Origin: Malurus cyaneus samueli
Taxonomy: Eukaryota; Chordata; Aves; Passeriformes; Maluridae
Reading direction: 5' to 3'
Length of the DNA stretch: 64,000 nt
Assembly: GCA_009741485.1 (NCBI GenBank)
Contig: CM019216.1
Span: forward strand, 54,044,918 to 54,108,917
Shown: in pieces, positions 12,001-23,614 of the stretch
Layout of the letters: the number at the start of each line of letters is the position of its first letter
Numbering within the stretch: position 1 is the stretch's first letter
The notes under the pieces: model-generated
The model's input: only the letters and a program-made list of their open reading frames with translations
What the model was told of the DNA's origin: nothing
The model's database searches: none
Made by a program: the position numbers and the translations under genes

Positions 12001-14322
12001 ACTGTTTTGTTTTCTTTCACTCATAGACAACAGTCGCTCACAAAGAGAACAGATACAATACTTCTTTCTGTAAACCTTCCTTGATGTGTCTCAAGGCTCT
12101 GGATGTTCCTGTTATTAGTTATTTATTTTTCCAATACAAGAGGCATCACATTTTGTTTTCGCTTTCCTATCAAGAGCTTGCATCACTTGGGTAGCATCAA
12201 ACCTTACAAGATGTAGAGATGATTTTGCTTAAAACTTCTCCAAATCCTATTTTTAGTTTTGACTAATGTACAGGAGCACAGTGATGATGTGCTGTGATAA
12301 ACCAACCTGCTACAGTTCTGTATTTTACCATAGAAACCAGGAATCTTGGCATATCGCTATATCATATATGAAAAAATAATAGGTGAATTTTGAATTGTAA
12401 ACTATGAAAGGTATTAAATAATTGTCCAATTTAGAGGCAAAGTAAAATTAGCAGGAAAATAGCCATGGGTGGCACTGACAGCAAGCAGGGAAGCAGAGGA
12501 GCACAGCTGGAGGACTGCAGGAGCAGAGACTAACACACATCAAATGATGTAAGATTGCTGCTACTGGAAACAGAACGTTTATTGGCATTAGGAAAAAAAT
12601 CAGAGAGGCTCTACAACCTGCAAAACCAGAAAAAAATATTCAAATGAGTAGAAAAGCAATGAATGCTTTTATAGAACATTTTATTGAATTTGTGACCTGA
12701 TTTCATGAATGCAAATAATATGGCCACTGTGGCTTCTCAAGGACGAACTTCTCTTTGAAGAATATGTTCATACATACATATGAACATTTGAAGTAAGAGT
12801 ATCTTCACTTTATAGATAAGCTCATAGCTTTAAAATAACACTTAGCAATGAACTGAAGTGTGAAGCTAGTGCTTTCCTTTCTGTAGGAGGAAAGGCAGGT
12901 AAGAGGGTTTAAAAAATTTGCTAGAAACAAGAAACCTGAAAGTATGTTTGAAGTGTAAAGCTCAATTTGCCCTCTCATTATCTATTTTCTTAAGTAATAG
13001 AAAGGGAGACACCAAAACCCTCTACCTGGCTCCTACTCTAAATGTAGCACACAGACCAAAGTTTAGAAGGTTATGTTTGAATTTTAAATGGGCTAGACTG
13101 AAATATTAATGATTCCTTGGCCCAAAAGAGCCTAAAATAGACTGTCAAGTGAGCAGTGCTGAGGTTTGACTGTCTTAGCATTCTGGGGAAAAAATCTACA
13201 GCTCTTTCTAATTCTGTTGTGATCTCAAAACGTAACCAAAAGATGAGAACAGAGTGTCCCTGAAGTGTGAAGGTACTCTGGTTTTTAACCAGAGAGGAGC
13301 GAGACTAAACAGAGGGAATAGCACTGCTGATGCTCTGGGAATTAATATTTTTCAGCCCTTCCTAAATCAGTGCTCTGGGCTGGAGGAGCAGCGGGACATT
13401 TGTGTACTTCATGTGTACAATGTGGGTGCATACGTGCACCCTCCCTCTGGCAGGACACACTCAGGCTCTGTCCCCTCTCTGAACCTGGGGACAGGGAACT
13501 TCAGCAGCTGCACTGAAGCTCAAACAATTGTTTCTCCTTGGCCTTGCACTTCCCCGGCGCAGCTGGAACATGGTGTGCAGGGAAGGGCCGGTGTTTCCGC
13601 TGCGCTGAAATTTCTCTGCCACCTGCTTATCAGCTCATGGTCTCTCCGGGCAGCGCTGCTGCTGGCAGAGCGTGGGGGACACAAAGCATCTCTCGAGGCG
13701 TATTTCCCCTTGAGATCCTACCCCTATCAGCTTCAGGATGTGGTACCTTTGAGTGCTCTGCAGCTCAGGACTCTGCTCTCCGGGACCAGCCTACTGCAGG
13801 ACAGGACTGCCAGAGTCCCTTCCGCCCCGTCCTTTGGCTGTCCAGTGTAGCTCTGGGTTCGGGGATGCTGCCAGGGGGATGCTGTTTGGGGTGTGCAGTG
13901 GCTGCCCTGGTGTGACTGCACCATCTAGTGCTGTCCCTGCACAGCTCAGCCGGAAGGAGGCTCACCTGGCCTTTCTCCCAACAAGAAACCAAAAGGGAAA
14001 ATCAGCCCAGGTTGCAGCTTGAATGTCGTAGGACCATGTGTTCTGCTTTGTAGCATCCCCCCAAAGCTGGAGAAAGGTGGCAAAGGCAGTAATTTCTAGC
14101 TGTTGTCTTCCCACTTGGCTGAAATTCCATCCAGCTCTGGCAGCTGTTAAAAAGGAAAAAGCAGGACACAGTGTTAGCTTGCCTTAGTGATGTATGTGCA
14201 CAAAACACTCGTGTGAAAGGATGAGCTGCTTTAGTGGGCTCTGGAGGGAAAATGCAGGTGCAGTTCTAGATCACTGATCTGTCTGGGGCTAGACTGAATC
14301 AAGGCAGGAAATGATAGGGCAG
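9041..14322. other. Gene-free region downstream of AKAP12
   Basis: Ordinary unique-looking intergenic sequence. Apart from the CR1 scrap at about 10629-10695, I see no exon-like, tRNA or other RNA structure. Several open frames of 60-200 codons lie in the GC-richer part (13250-14020), but they overlap in different frames and match nothing I recognise. Confidence 0.6.
10629..10695 (-). mobile_element. CR1 LINE 3'-end fragment
   Basis: The stretch reads CAGTTTGGGTTGGATGGGGC then CTTAAAGATCATCTGGTTCT followed by AACCC, the reverse complement of the well-known CR1 3' tail of bird genomes. It is short and lacks any ORF. CR1 is the dominant avian LINE, and truncated tails are the usual remnants. 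Confidence 0.8.
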
Positions 14323-14482
14323 CAGCAGGAACAGGGCCCAGATCTACAGCAGGAACAGGACCCAGATCTACAGCAGGAACAGGGCCCAGATCTACAGCAG
14401 GAACAGGGCCCAGACCCAGAGCAGGAACAGGACCCAGATCCACAGCAGGAACAGGGCCCAGACCCAGAGCAGGAACAGGACC
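14323..14482 (+). repeat. 24-bp minisatellite, about 6.7 copies
   Basis: The unit is CAGCAGGAACAGGGCCCAGA followed by TCTA, 24 bases, starting at 14323, 14347, 14371, 14395, 14419, 14443 and 14467. Units vary at a few positions (GGGCCC/GGACCC, ATCTA/ACCCA, CAG/GAG). Because 24 is a multiple of 3, the array stays open and would read as an octapeptide QEQGPDLQ. There is no evidence that it is translated. Confidence 0.95.
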
Positions 14483-15320
14483 TGTCAAGGCCCGTGGAAG
14501 TGCCAGTGGCTGTGGGAAGAGCAGCGTCTGCCGAGGCCAGGAAGAGATCAGCTCTGCTGCTCCTGCAGCCTTGCAGAGAAGTGCCTGCTTGGCAGCTTCT
14601 AATGAGCCTGAAATCTCCTCACAGTGAGCTGCAGCAAGCCACAGGAAAGGTATGTACTGGGGTTCTGAGATATGAGGCAGGAATATACCAGTTTACCCAA
14701 AAAGCCTTTGGCAGCAGATCCAGCAGAAACTGGGCTGCTGGGGCTCTCCTGCTTCCTGGGGGGATGGAGGGGACACCTGCAGCATGATGGAAAGGAAGCT
14801 GAGCGAGCCCTGGAATCATTAGCCAAGGTTAAAATGGTAATGCCTTCCAAGAGGTCCTCCAGCCTGTGTTTGCAGATACACCCAGGATGTACCATGAGTG
14901 GTAAAAACCAGCAGAGAACCCCAAATAAAATAAAGGCAATGGAAAAGAGCCAGCCTGTCTCTGTGTGAAAAGGAGAAAGCAAAATGGGGCAATAGAGAAG
15001 CACCACTGAGCATAAGGGGTTATGGAAAATGTACTTAGACAAAGGCAAAGTCTGAGTCAGTTAAATGTATGGGCAATACCAGTTTTACGTCAATTAACTA
15101 AGTTTTTCTCTTCATGATAATTCTCTGGGATCCATACCCACTGATGGTGATGACACAGTACAACTTAAAAAAAGTAATGACTAAGGCAGAGGGTTTTAGG
15201 GATGTGATCTCTTAGGCACCCTCATGGCAAGTGGCAACTAACAGCAGATAATGGAGGCCTGACAGCTGCTGCCAATCTGCTGCCAGTATAGGTGATTACA
15301 GTCAGTCCTCCTAATGACTG

Positions 15321-15850
15321 ATGGCAACTATCGACGTGAAAAAAATGTTTTTCATGGCCTCAGCACCGGGGACGGATCAAATGAGGTTTGCTTTCATCTG
15401 GCAGGAGTTTGACAATACATTTACTTGTCTATTTCAAAGTTTAAACCGTGTAGCTCAAGCTGCATTGCCTGAAGAGCTGGAAATGCTAAAATTTCCACAA
15501 GAGGTCACTGTGAGGCAGCGCAATAGTGTTGGAGGGGGAGGCTGCTTCGCAAAACCAGTAAAAACTATGGACACTTGCGATAACACAGCCACAGTCAGCT
15601 GGGGTAGAGATACCAAGGGCCCAGTCACAGATTTGTCTTTTGGGGAGTCAGACGGACAGGTGGAAGAACAACAGGTGCTACAAGAAATCCAAAGGTTATC
15701 GGTTCCCAGAATAAGAAATTAGTGTCGTGCTAGGGACTTTTGGATCTCGGAGGGGACATATTGCAGAATTAGGTATAATAATCTGACTACTCAAAAATTT
15801 ACTACAGAAAAATGCAATCTGGCAATGGTCCCCACAAGGCCCTTAGGGCT
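15321..15850 (+). mobile_element. Decayed endogenous retrovirus pol (reverse transcriptase) fragment
   Basis: The frame at 15321-15722 carries a reverse-transcriptase-like block (IDVKKMFFM, FAFIWQ, FPQEVTV) in the order seen in retroviral pol. It resembles ERVL-type elements. After the stop at 15720-15722 the similarity resumes in a different frame (LGTFGSRRGHIAELG, about 15727-15780), then meets further stops. The catalytic YxDD region expected shortly after FPQEVTV is not visible. The copy is therefore broken by frameshift, stops and loss of the active site. No gag, protease or env is seen. The element lies in the same orientation as the LTR remnant at about 17008. Confidence 0.75.
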
Positions 15851-16110
15851 GTTAAAGAAAACCATAAATGTGTTTCAGTCACTGGAACTCATGTGCCCTG
15901 TGTGGCCCCTCTCACTACACATCCAGGCTGGAGAGAAGGGATATTATTGGGGACTAGAGCAATAGTGACTGCCTGGATCCACACAACATCAAATCTCTTT
16001 GGGTTTGAAACAGAATGTAAAAATGCAGTCACAGGTAACAATAAGACTACTAATAAATAATTATGAAAAGAAAAATTATTTTGAGTAGGAAACCAGAGAA
16101 TATGACTTTA
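15851..16110 (+). other. Probable further internal retroviral sequence
   Basis: An 82-codon open frame (15812-16060) continues immediately after the pol similarity. It has a Gly/Trp-containing segment that could be retroviral, but I cannot match it to a named domain. It is placed here by position rather than by recognised motifs. Confidence 0.35.
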
Positions 16111-16149
16111 CAGGAAGGTCATGAAACTGGGCAGTGGTCATCATGAAGG

Positions 16150-16690
16150 CAAATGCACTTCCCCTCTAATAAAGCTTTTTGAAAAGCATGACTGTTTATT
16201 TCCATGGTAAGTATGGAATACCTTGCTCCCAAAGCTTTTTACACTTCAGCGAAATCTACATCAGAAAAGATGGTAGGTGTAGCCTCTCTCTAAAACATTT
16301 TCTGCCCTTGCTTAACTGAGACCTTTTTATCTCCACCTCTAAGAACTGTTTGGGAAAACAAGATGATCTTGAGAGAGTAAGTGGTCATAGTTATAAACTT
16401 TTGTAATTCTCTTCTTTCTGTCAGATGCACTGAGCATTCATGTGCCATTTGGAGAGATGTCAGTCTTAGAGAACAACTGGGAAGGCCATGGCAGAGCCAG
16501 GAGCCTTATCCATGAAGCTTAATTTGGGGGTGCTGACATTTGCTCTTTGAAGACCTTAACTTTTAGTTGTGGTCATTAAAAAGCAATGCCTTTAATGCTC
16601 AGTTCAGCTACACGTGTGCTCCATGCAAAAGTCTGCACTACAGAGCCAAGATCATGGAAGACATCTCAAGCCACACCCCTCATGGAGAGC
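16150..16690 (+). pseudogene. Diverged copy of the AKAP12 last intron / 3'UTR exon junction
   Basis: This stretch aligns collinearly with 6150-6700. Shared landmarks in order: CAAATGCACTT, CTAATAAAGCT (16165), a CTCTAAGAACTG/CTCTGAGAACTG block followed by TTGGGAAAA, the acceptor TTTCTGTCAG ending 16434 against TTTCTTTCAG ending 6425, then ATGCACTGAGCATTCATGTG and CATTTGGAGAGATG. I judge identity by eye at roughly 70-75%. Intronic sequence is present, so this is a DNA duplication rather than a processed cDNA copy. Alternatively both could be members of an unrecognised repeat family. Confidence 0.8.
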
Positions 16691-17007
16691 AGCAAGGATT
16701 GCTCTGCCTCCTTCTCCCTGTCCCTATCATGAGACAGGGGCAGAATCAGGGGCATGTCTCAAGTGAAAGGGAAAACTGAAGCTGAAATTAGGAAAGACTG
16801 AGAGAGAAGGGGAGAAAATCCCATTTTGTTTAGTGCTGCAGTGCTTGAAATACTTGTTTGGTGTCATTCCAGTTGAACAGGCTGTGTCCTGTGCCTGCAC
16901 TCTCCACCAGTTGTTTCACTGACTTTCTACAGCCTCACTCTTCCTTCAGCAGCCCCATTCTGGTGGGAGGTTACCACTGTTTCTCTCTCAATCCTAACCC
17001 TAATCCT

Positions 17008-17300
17008 TGACCTGGTTTTGGCTGGGATAGAGTTAGTTGCCTTCCTTGCAGCTTGTACAGTGCCATGTGCTCATACTCAGTGTGAGACTAATGTTGATAA
17101 CACACTGATGTTTTGGTGATTGCTGAATAGTGTTTACCCCAAGAAAAGGACGTTTCAGTTTCCCTTTCTCTGCTGGTGAGGGAGGATCTGCTGGTGAGGG
17201 AGGAGCATGAAAAGCAGAATTGGGGAGGATGGCCAGGACATGAACTGGTCTGAGAGTGCTGGGCTTGTGGCCTTCTTGAAAGGTCCTGCATGGTTGCTGC
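17008..17300 (+). mobile_element. ERVL-type LTR remnant
   Basis: It begins TGACCTGGTTTTGGCTGGGA followed by TAGAGTTAG, and continues with AATGTTGATAACACACTGAT then GTTTT and GGACGTTTCAGTTTCCC. This is the 5' half of an LTR common in bird genomes. Similarity fades after about 17240-17300, and no clear CA end or target duplication is seen. Its orientation fits a 3' LTR for the pol fragment upstream. Confidence 0.75.
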
Positions 17301-20300
17301 AGCATGTGACTTTGCCACCAAAGGCCCTGTCAGGGGCTGTGCCAATCCTGACCTAACCATTACTTTAGCAGGTATTTGATTGCCCTGGGGTCTCCTTTGG
17401 GTTTCTGAGAGCTGGAGCAACTGCCTTTGTAATCTTAATGCATTTCTTGCTGCAGGATGGTACCAAGAAATGCATCTTCATGGTCCGATCAGACCCTGAA
17501 GAAAAATTTTGCCACTCAGCTGGTAGGTTTTAAACACAGACTGAGGAGCTGCTCTTGTCTATAGTGCTTTGCAAGCTGGCACTTCTGCAAAACTGCCTGC
17601 TTTGCTTCAGGTAGAGCAATTCAGTGCTGTGCAGAAGACCTCTTGAAGCCTGGAGTGTTACTACTTTGCAAACCCTGGTTATGCTCAGTGGCAGAGACAT
17701 CAGTGCTAAGTGCCACTGTCATTGTATCTCTATTTGCCAGTTCTCAGAGCCATGTTTAATCACGTTCCTTGACAGCAATAGGAAGTAGATGTGCTCATTT
17801 CTCATGTAAGAGTCACCACGGAGGTGTGGCACTGCAAGGGAGTACTGCTGCTGGCAGCTACATGACAGAGCAAATAAATCCTCTTGGCAGCAGCAGCTGC
17901 ACTTCTTTCCTCTCACCAAGCAAAACTTCAGCTCCTGTGAGCACTCTGGAGGAGCCCACCAGCATGCCAGACGTAGAGTAAACCATCACCTCACACTCCC
18001 TTGCAGTAGTATCAGAAGCAGGGAAATGTTTTCTATGGCATTCAACACTAGATGGCTTTCTCATGGGTCTACCAAGGATACAGGAATTGATGACTTTAAA
18101 TTTCTGTAGAGCACAAAACAACTCCTTAAGGAGAAAGAGAATCTGTCTATGATGATGGGAAGGACAGAAAAAGCATCAATACAACCATCATTTCCAAATT
18201 GCTAGTATGCCCCTTTCTTTGAGACACAGATACAAATCCCACTCTAAGCGATTTCTGACCCTGGAGCTAATGAGAACTGAAAGTGGTGCTCCCATTCCCT
18301 GGGGCAAATGTACTACATTTGGGAGCACCTTCACTTACTGACAGGGGCATGGGGAAAGCACCAGCCCTAAAAAGAGAATTCATCAGAGTGCCCTATGCTG
18401 GCAGAGCAGAAGCCATGTGTTCTCAATTCCATTTGTGACAGACATTGAAAGACAGAAGCTCCTGTTTCCACTCTTGCTCTAAGACAGGGACATGGTCTCA
18501 CTGCATAGATTCGTAGAATTGTACAGGTCGAAATTGTTGTCATTACAAGCTGCCCAAGTGTCATACCCACTTTGCAAAGTTATCACAGAAACCTCTGCAA
18601 TGTCAAAATCCTCTATAAATGCAAAATATCTCAGTGTAACTTCTGTGCTTTATATGTTTATATGAACATTTTCCACTGTTCTAAGAGGAAACAGTTAATA
18701 TCATGTCAAAAATCCCAAAGCAAAACAAAGTAACTCAAACCCCACCCCAAAACAGGAAAGGTGGTGTCCTCATAAGCATGATCACAGCTTCACAGTTTAG
18801 GTAGCTGCTTCCTGAGTAACTGCTCACTTCTTTCAGACTCTCCCCATTTAGTCTGAGCTGCTGTTTCACCACGTACTAGCTTTCCACTCTGTATGGCACA
18901 GCTCTGCACACAGATGAAAGGTGATCCATATTTCAGCTGATTCTTTCTGCTGATTTTTGCTTTTGTTTCAATTGCAGCAGGTAGAAATCTGAAAAAAAAC
19001 TGGTGACATTGTGGCCCTTTGCTCTGAGATTTTTTGTATATGAGAGGAGAGTAATGCACAGCAACACTTAGACCCCTTAAGTCATGCCTGCGATATGTTG
19101 GGTTTTTTTTTAAATGAATGTCATAATACAGTTTCATTAAGAAGGGCATGAAAATTTTGAACTTTAATAAACACAGTAAACATGGATGAAGTTTCTATGA
19201 AAGTTCTTCTTCAGTTCTTTGCAGAAATAAGGACTTGTCCTGGTCTCTTTCTGTTTTAGTATTGCAAAGATGCCTCAAAATGAGAATAAAAAATTTTAAT
19301 TCTGCATAAGAATGTAATAATATCAAGGAATAAGATTACTATTATTGAACAATTATGATTCCATATTCTGTGTATATGTCTGTCTGTAGAAAACTGTGTG
19401 CAAGATCCACTAGAAAATTGAAAGATCAGACTACTTTGTCAAAAGGGGATGGAACCCTGGTTTGATTTTTACCTAATAAGCTCATGAAATAAAACTTGAT
19501 TGACAGAGTACATTGCTCTGCGAATTTAAGAGACCCAAATAAACAACAGCAATACACACAATAGCTCACTGCTGAAACTGGAATTGCACAATACAGTAGT
19601 AACAAAATAGAAAATGCTTTAACCATTGGTTGAGAGATTATGGATAGAAGGAAACAATGGACTGATCAGGAAGCTGCCTTCGAAAATGTATGGACTACTT
19701 CAGCATGAGTCCTGATGCAGTCAGCAGATTGGATAGAGGCTGTGGATCTGTGCTGAGGCATGCTGGAGTGCTGGGTACCTCCTCCACACTCCACAGAGCA
19801 GTATAGTAAGTGAATGTTTGTGTCAACTTTCATTTTGTGGCTCTGCTTCTCTCTTCCCTGAGCAGATTTCCGAAGGTTGCAGGAAGGCTTCAGTTTTGGC
19901 CAAGGCAATAGGCATGGACCGAATATGAGGAAGTCATGCTGGCAGCTCCTTTGGCACAAGGGCTACAACACTGGCACTGCAAGGAATGTCAGCACTCGCT
20001 GGCAGCTGCTCCAAGGCCATGCTGAACTCTTGCATCTTGGCACACATGACCTGTTCAAAAGCACAGATGCACCATCACAGCAGCAAGGCTGTACTGCAGA
20101 GGAAATGTGATTTGTGGTTTTGGCTAAATTTCATCAAACTATGTCCTTCTTAATGGCAGGCTTGATAGAAGCCCATATTTAAGGACAGTAAATTTCTCTT
20201 ATTTCTAGAGATGATCACAGACCATTTGGCAAATATACATTAACAGAGAGTGTTGTACCTTGCTTCTTTCTGTTTTGTTCTACTTTTTGTATGAGTGTGA

Positions 20301-20618
20301 TTTCATTGCCCATGACAATGGGCATTTTTACAAACAAAAAGAAATGAACAGAAAAAGAGCTGTAGAAATGGAAACACTCTGTCTCAGCTAAAGTAATAGC
20401 TGGGCTATTTAAACATCCAGCCTCCTTCACCACTGGTAGTCTGTCACCTAGATTTCATTAAACAAAGTGTGCTGCTGTAATTAAGTGTAACATATACAGT
20501 GTTGAAGTAGGAATGTTAATTGGTTTTATTTTTTTTTTAAGTAACCTGATTACTCCTAATCATTCATAGCTATGAAGTATCTTAAAACAATTGTTGACTT
20601 TTGGGAAGCAATAAATAA
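17301..20618. other. Gene-free stretch
   Basis: AT-rich intergenic sequence. A weak CR1-like phrase (TAGATTCGTAGAATTGTACA) occurs near 18506. I see no exon, structured RNA or array. Confidence 0.5.
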
Positions 20619-21219
20619 GAGAGTGTCCCGGGTTGATTTTTCTGCCAATTTTGTTCTGTATTCCTTTCTGTTGGTATATACGCCCAAAAGATACACTGTC
20701 TCTTTAAGTGTAACCAGGAAGGAGCCGCATGGGCTGCTGGGAAAGGCAGCGCGGCCGGTTTAAAAAAGGCAGCGCTGCCACANNNGNNNNNNTTTTTCCA
20801 GCTCCGCTCTGGCTGGCTTTTCCCAGCTCNGCTCCGGCTCAGCTTTCTCTCCGTGGGAGTCCTTCTACTCGCAGAAGTTACCAGTTACAGCAGTTACACT
20901 GTTACAGTTTCGGCTGTTAGCTTCGGCGGCTCNGGGGGTTTTGAATAGCTAACCGTTACCCTGTATCTTGTCGCGGCGGCCATCTTGTCGGCACCGCGTG
21001 GCGGGGGGTTTTTCTTCTGAACAACCGTTACTTTTTATCTGTGTCCTCTGGGCACTGTGTTAATAAATTACTTTTTTTTTTCTCTTCACTTTTTTTTGCC
21101 CAGTATCTATTTTCTGTTGGTGGGGGGAAAAAATTATCAAATTTATTTTCATTTCAGGGGAAACGTTTCTCTGGAACGTTTTTCTCTGAAAACATTTGTC
21201 TCAAAACCGAGACAGAGAG
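20619..21219 (+). mobile_element. Solo LTR with 5-bp target-site duplication
   Basis: The LTR runs from TGTCCCGGG (20624) to GAGACA (ends 21214) and has the canonical TG...CA ends. It is bounded on both sides by GAGAG (20619-20623 and 21215-21219), a 5-bp target duplication. Internal signals are in LTR order: a TTTAAAAAAGG TATA-like element at 20759, GC-rich R-like sequence, a GCGGCCATCTTG YY1-type motif at about 20977-20988, and AATAAA at 21061-21066 followed by T-rich sequence. No internal region is attached, so it is a recombination remnant. Ambiguous bases (20783-20785, 20787-20792, 20830, 20933) fall within it. Confidence 0.88.
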
Positions 21220-23614
21220 TCAATGACAGAATTCTAAAATGAACTTCCCCTATTTGTGTTTACTTTTTAAGATTAAAAGGTGTGGAAATACAGTTAAGGA
21301 ACATTACTTTAACTTAGTTAAGAATGAATCAATCTGATCTTCAATTGCTTGGGCTGAAGACATCTAAAGAACTATAGTACTCTGCAAAAAGGGAAAATAC
21401 CAAAGAAGGTAATCCTGCTGTTTAGCAGATTGGGAAAGAAACATCGAAAGAGATTGTGATGCCAGCAGGCACCATAGCACCTGCTTGTGTCTAAGCAGGT
21501 CTCCTTTAAATAATGTAAAAGATGTTGCAATGTCAAAGAAGTTTTTTAAAGTAAACAGAATGAAATCTATTTTTTTTCTTGAAAGTGACAGCTTTTTGTG
21601 ACTGAAGCTGTTATTTTATGGGATTTGGAACTGAAGAGCCGGACAGGTTTTCTAAACATTAAAACAGCAACTGAAGGCCCTTCAGGGCAAAGAGAAGCAC
21701 AATTTTACGTATTCAATGTTTGTAACACAAGCATCTTCTGATAAATTTGCCCACTGCAGAAGGAGAATGATTATCAGACCAGTAATTAAGAAGATACTTG
21801 ACACAAAAATATTGATTGCAATGGACTGCAAACTTCACTTTCAAAAGTGATAATCCTCTGTTGGAGCAGATAAATTTGTAGGTATTTAGTACTTTTGAAG
21901 TCAAGGCAGAGATGTCAAGTGACATGCCTAGGAAATTAACTTGGAAGATATTCCATTGGAAAAACATGGGGTTGAAGTCCCAGCCCACAGCCTTGAATAA
22001 TGGCAGATTTTCACCAATTTCTCGCAGTTCCTGCCAAGCTGTCTGCTTTCATTTGGTAGAAAATTCACAACTTCAGCAGGTGAGCAGACTGAATGATCAA
22101 TGAGCATCTCAGACACAAATCTCCAAGTCAAACACTGAAAAATAAACTCTGACGTTATCTCTAACTGTAATGATTCAGAGAGTTCAAACAAGAAAGATTG
22201 AACAAAATTGCAACTGTGCTGTAATTTCCCAAATTCTTGATGCAGCTATTAGTAACCAGACTATAGTGTTTCTAATTTCTTGTAGAGGAACAAAACTGCT
22301 CAAGCAGTTGAAAGGCAATGACTTAAACATCCCTATGGAGCATCAGGCAATAAAGGATATTTAAAATAAACCATTATCATAGCTCAACACATATTAAAAT
22401 CTCTTTATTGTGATTTTCTTGTTTTCTTTACCCGACAGTATTATTTCATAAGAATAAATATTAACATGTGAAAAATATCTCTGCTGAGCCTGCAATTTCA
22501 CGTTTCTTGTAGCAGCAGTACTGTACCAACTCCTTCCACGGCTGCTTGTTCCCTGCCCTACCCTGCTCCTTGCTGGGCAGCACACCAGCCTGCATGGCCA
22601 CACTGCCCTCCAGAGGAGCTACCTGCCAAGTGGGAGGCACCACTTCCCATCTTCTACATCCTAGATGTTGCTAACAGCAACACTGGCTTCAGTAAGCCTC
22701 TTCCCGGCTCATCTCCATCCTTGCACAATCAGTGAGTTGTTCAAAACCTTCTGCAGAGCTAAATTAAGGAACAGATCTGACAGAAAAATTTTTTAAGACT
22801 CATTGTTTTTTCCTTAAGTCTGTTCAACATGTAAGTGAGCAAAATTCATGATGCCCAAATAGTAGAGAAGGAGAGGTGAGAGCAGGAATAATGTCCTACA
22901 ATAAATAGTGTGGCCACGTGCTCCCTGTACAATCAGTTGAGCTGGGGAGTTGAGCTGAACTGTTGTACTTTGTCCTGGAGCAGAGCTGGAGCTCTGGAAT
23001 TAAAAAACCCCAAATCTCACTAAGCAGTAAGTTACAGCTGAGGCGGTAGCACCTTCAGCAGCTTCAGACATTTTGGAAAAGAACTTGTGACTACCCCCTA
23101 AAAAATGGATACCTCTAATGCTGACATAACCCTGAACTAGGAAAGAATTATTTGTTTTCCTACTCTGAGAGCACTTTGGACTACAGAAGATGAAATAAAA
23201 AAAACACATTTAAGGAAATTATAATGTAGATGAAGATCCTAAAGAAATTTTAAAATGGGCAACACTAAAATAATTCTGTAAGATGTTATTCTTTTACCTC
23301 AGAAGACTTCTATACTTTGAAGTCAATTGATTTAAAATCTATTACTCTAATGCACGAGAGATAACAAAATGAATACCACTTACAATAAACTTTACAATAA
23401 TTGTCACATTATAATAAACTGGAAAAAAATCTGGTACGTAGTGACTTTTTGTGCTAAATCCATCTTAAGTTTAGTAATGTCATTGTTTACTTGTGTGACG
23501 GAGGTTTTAGTCTGATAAACAAAGAATATATCACTTGGCTTTTAAACTGATTCAGCAAGAGCTCATTCAGGAGGACTGAACACCAACAACCTTTCATCTT
23601 CAACTCAATAAATC
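21220..23614. other. Gene-free stretch before the ZBTB2 3' end
   Basis: AT-rich sequence without recognisable exons, RNAs or repeats. A GC-richer patch at about 22500-22720 has no features I can name. Confidence 0.5.

Noticed and set aside
13254..14022. Three overlapping plus-strand frames of 89-198 codons
   Set aside because: Local GC richness; the frames overlap in different phases, show no domain, and are not bounded by convincing splice sites.
18506..18535. CR1-like phrase
   Set aside because: Too short and too diverged to call as an element.
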